Below, one piece after another: positions 11,830 through 11,990 of a stretch of 11,990 bases of DNA. The stretch is from Actinomycetes bacterium (GTDB lineage: Bacteria; Actinomycetota; Actinomycetes; Actinomycetales; Cellulomonadaceae), in the NCBI GenBank assembly GCA_023425905.1, contig JAFABT010000019.1, positions 1-11,990 on the forward strand. Reading direction: 5' to 3'. How positions within the stretch are numbered: position 1 is the first letter of the stretch; the number at the start of each line of letters is the position of its first letter. The notes under the pieces are model-generated. The model worked only from the letters and a program-made list of their open reading frames with translations. It was not told where the DNA came from and searched no databases. The position numbers were made by a program, and so were the translations under genes.

Positions 11830-11990
11830 TCAGGGCTCGCGCCACCGGCTCGTGACGGGCAGCCGGCGGTCGCGCCCGAAGGCGAGCGAGGTGACCTTCG
11901 TGCCCAAGGGGTACTGCCGACGCTTCCACTCGGCGCGGTCGACGAGGCGCAGGACGGACTCGACGACGTCGGCGTCGAATCCGCGCGCGA
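11830..11990 (-). CDS. nadE: Glutamine-dependent NAD+ synthetase, C-terminal end (rest outside window)
   Basis: Reading the minus strand from the window edge gives 52 residues ending at TGA 11832-11830. The segment contains VLRLVDRAEWKRRQYPLGTK followed by V-T-S-L-A-F-G-R-D-R-R-L-P-V-T-S-R-W. The V-D-x-A-E-x-K-R-R-Q and F-G-R-D-R-R-L-P-x-T pattern is the characteristic C-terminus of the long glutamine-dependent NadE found in actinobacteria, which makes NAD+ from nicotinate adenine dinucleotide, glutamine and ATP. The residue after R-R-Q, often A/P-P in relatives, is Y-P here. panB lies downstream on the same strand. Only the tail is visible, so integrity cannot be judged. Confidence 0.85.
   Translation of the reverse strand, partial: ARGFDADVVESVLRLVDRAEWKRRQYPLGTKVTSLAFGRDRRLPVTSRWREP

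Noticed and set aside
1..11990. Prophage, insertion sequence, toxin-antitoxin or defence island
   Set aside because: No integrase, transposase, terminal inverted repeats, restriction or toxin motifs were seen, and codon use looks uniform across the window.

Overview
The window looks like ordinary chromosomal DNA from a very GC-rich Gram-positive actinobacterium, most likely of the Cellulomonadaceae/Micrococcales type. The support is strong G/C third-codon bias, frequent GTG starts and GTGA stop/start overlaps, a class A RNase P RNA of the actinobacterial kind, a polyphosphate glucokinase, and a gene set matching the neighbourhood known in Mycobacterium tuberculosis around Rv2225-Rv2239c (panB, RNase H/phosphatase fusion, zinc-ribbon protein, Nif3, AhpE-like peroxiredoxin, DUF3052). 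The genus is inferred; no phage, insertion sequence, CRISPR array or island boundary was seen.

Layout. Positions 1-775: the C-terminal end of a DUF3052 protein, a translationally coupled peroxiredoxin, and tRNA-Val(UAC). Positions 776-2885: a MerR-type operator/promoter, a small four-helix membrane protein, the MerR-family regulator itself, and a larger DUF998-like membrane protein. Positions 2854-3912: a zinc-dependent medium-chain dehydrogenase overlapping the end of the previous gene. Positions 3935-7106: a tight operon of Nif3-like protein, coiled-coil/zinc-ribbon protein and RNase H-histidine phosphatase fusion. Positions 7163-7945 (minus): YaaA peroxide-stress protein, divergent from a tautomerase-family gene at 8015-8401. 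Positions 8442-8833: rnpB. Positions 8901-10625 (minus): map then ppgK, with a small SPOR-like gene (10662-10868) divergent from map. Positions 10903-11990 (minus): panB and the C-terminal end of nadE, separated by a spacer with degenerate 9-bp repeats.

Most genes are housekeeping: protein N-terminal processing (map), tRNA processing (rnpB), pantothenate/CoA (panB), NAD (nadE), polyphosphate-dependent glucose phosphorylation (ppgK), RNA-DNA hybrid removal (RNase H), and oxidant handling (peroxiredoxin, YaaA). No clear new defence or biosynthetic system is present. The most interesting part is the self-contained MerR operator - small membrane protein - MerR regulator unit. A second recurring signal is a TANNNT -10 hexamer placed exactly 6 (sometimes 7) bases before start codons or RNA 5' ends, which suggests that many genes here are expressed as leaderless mRNAs.
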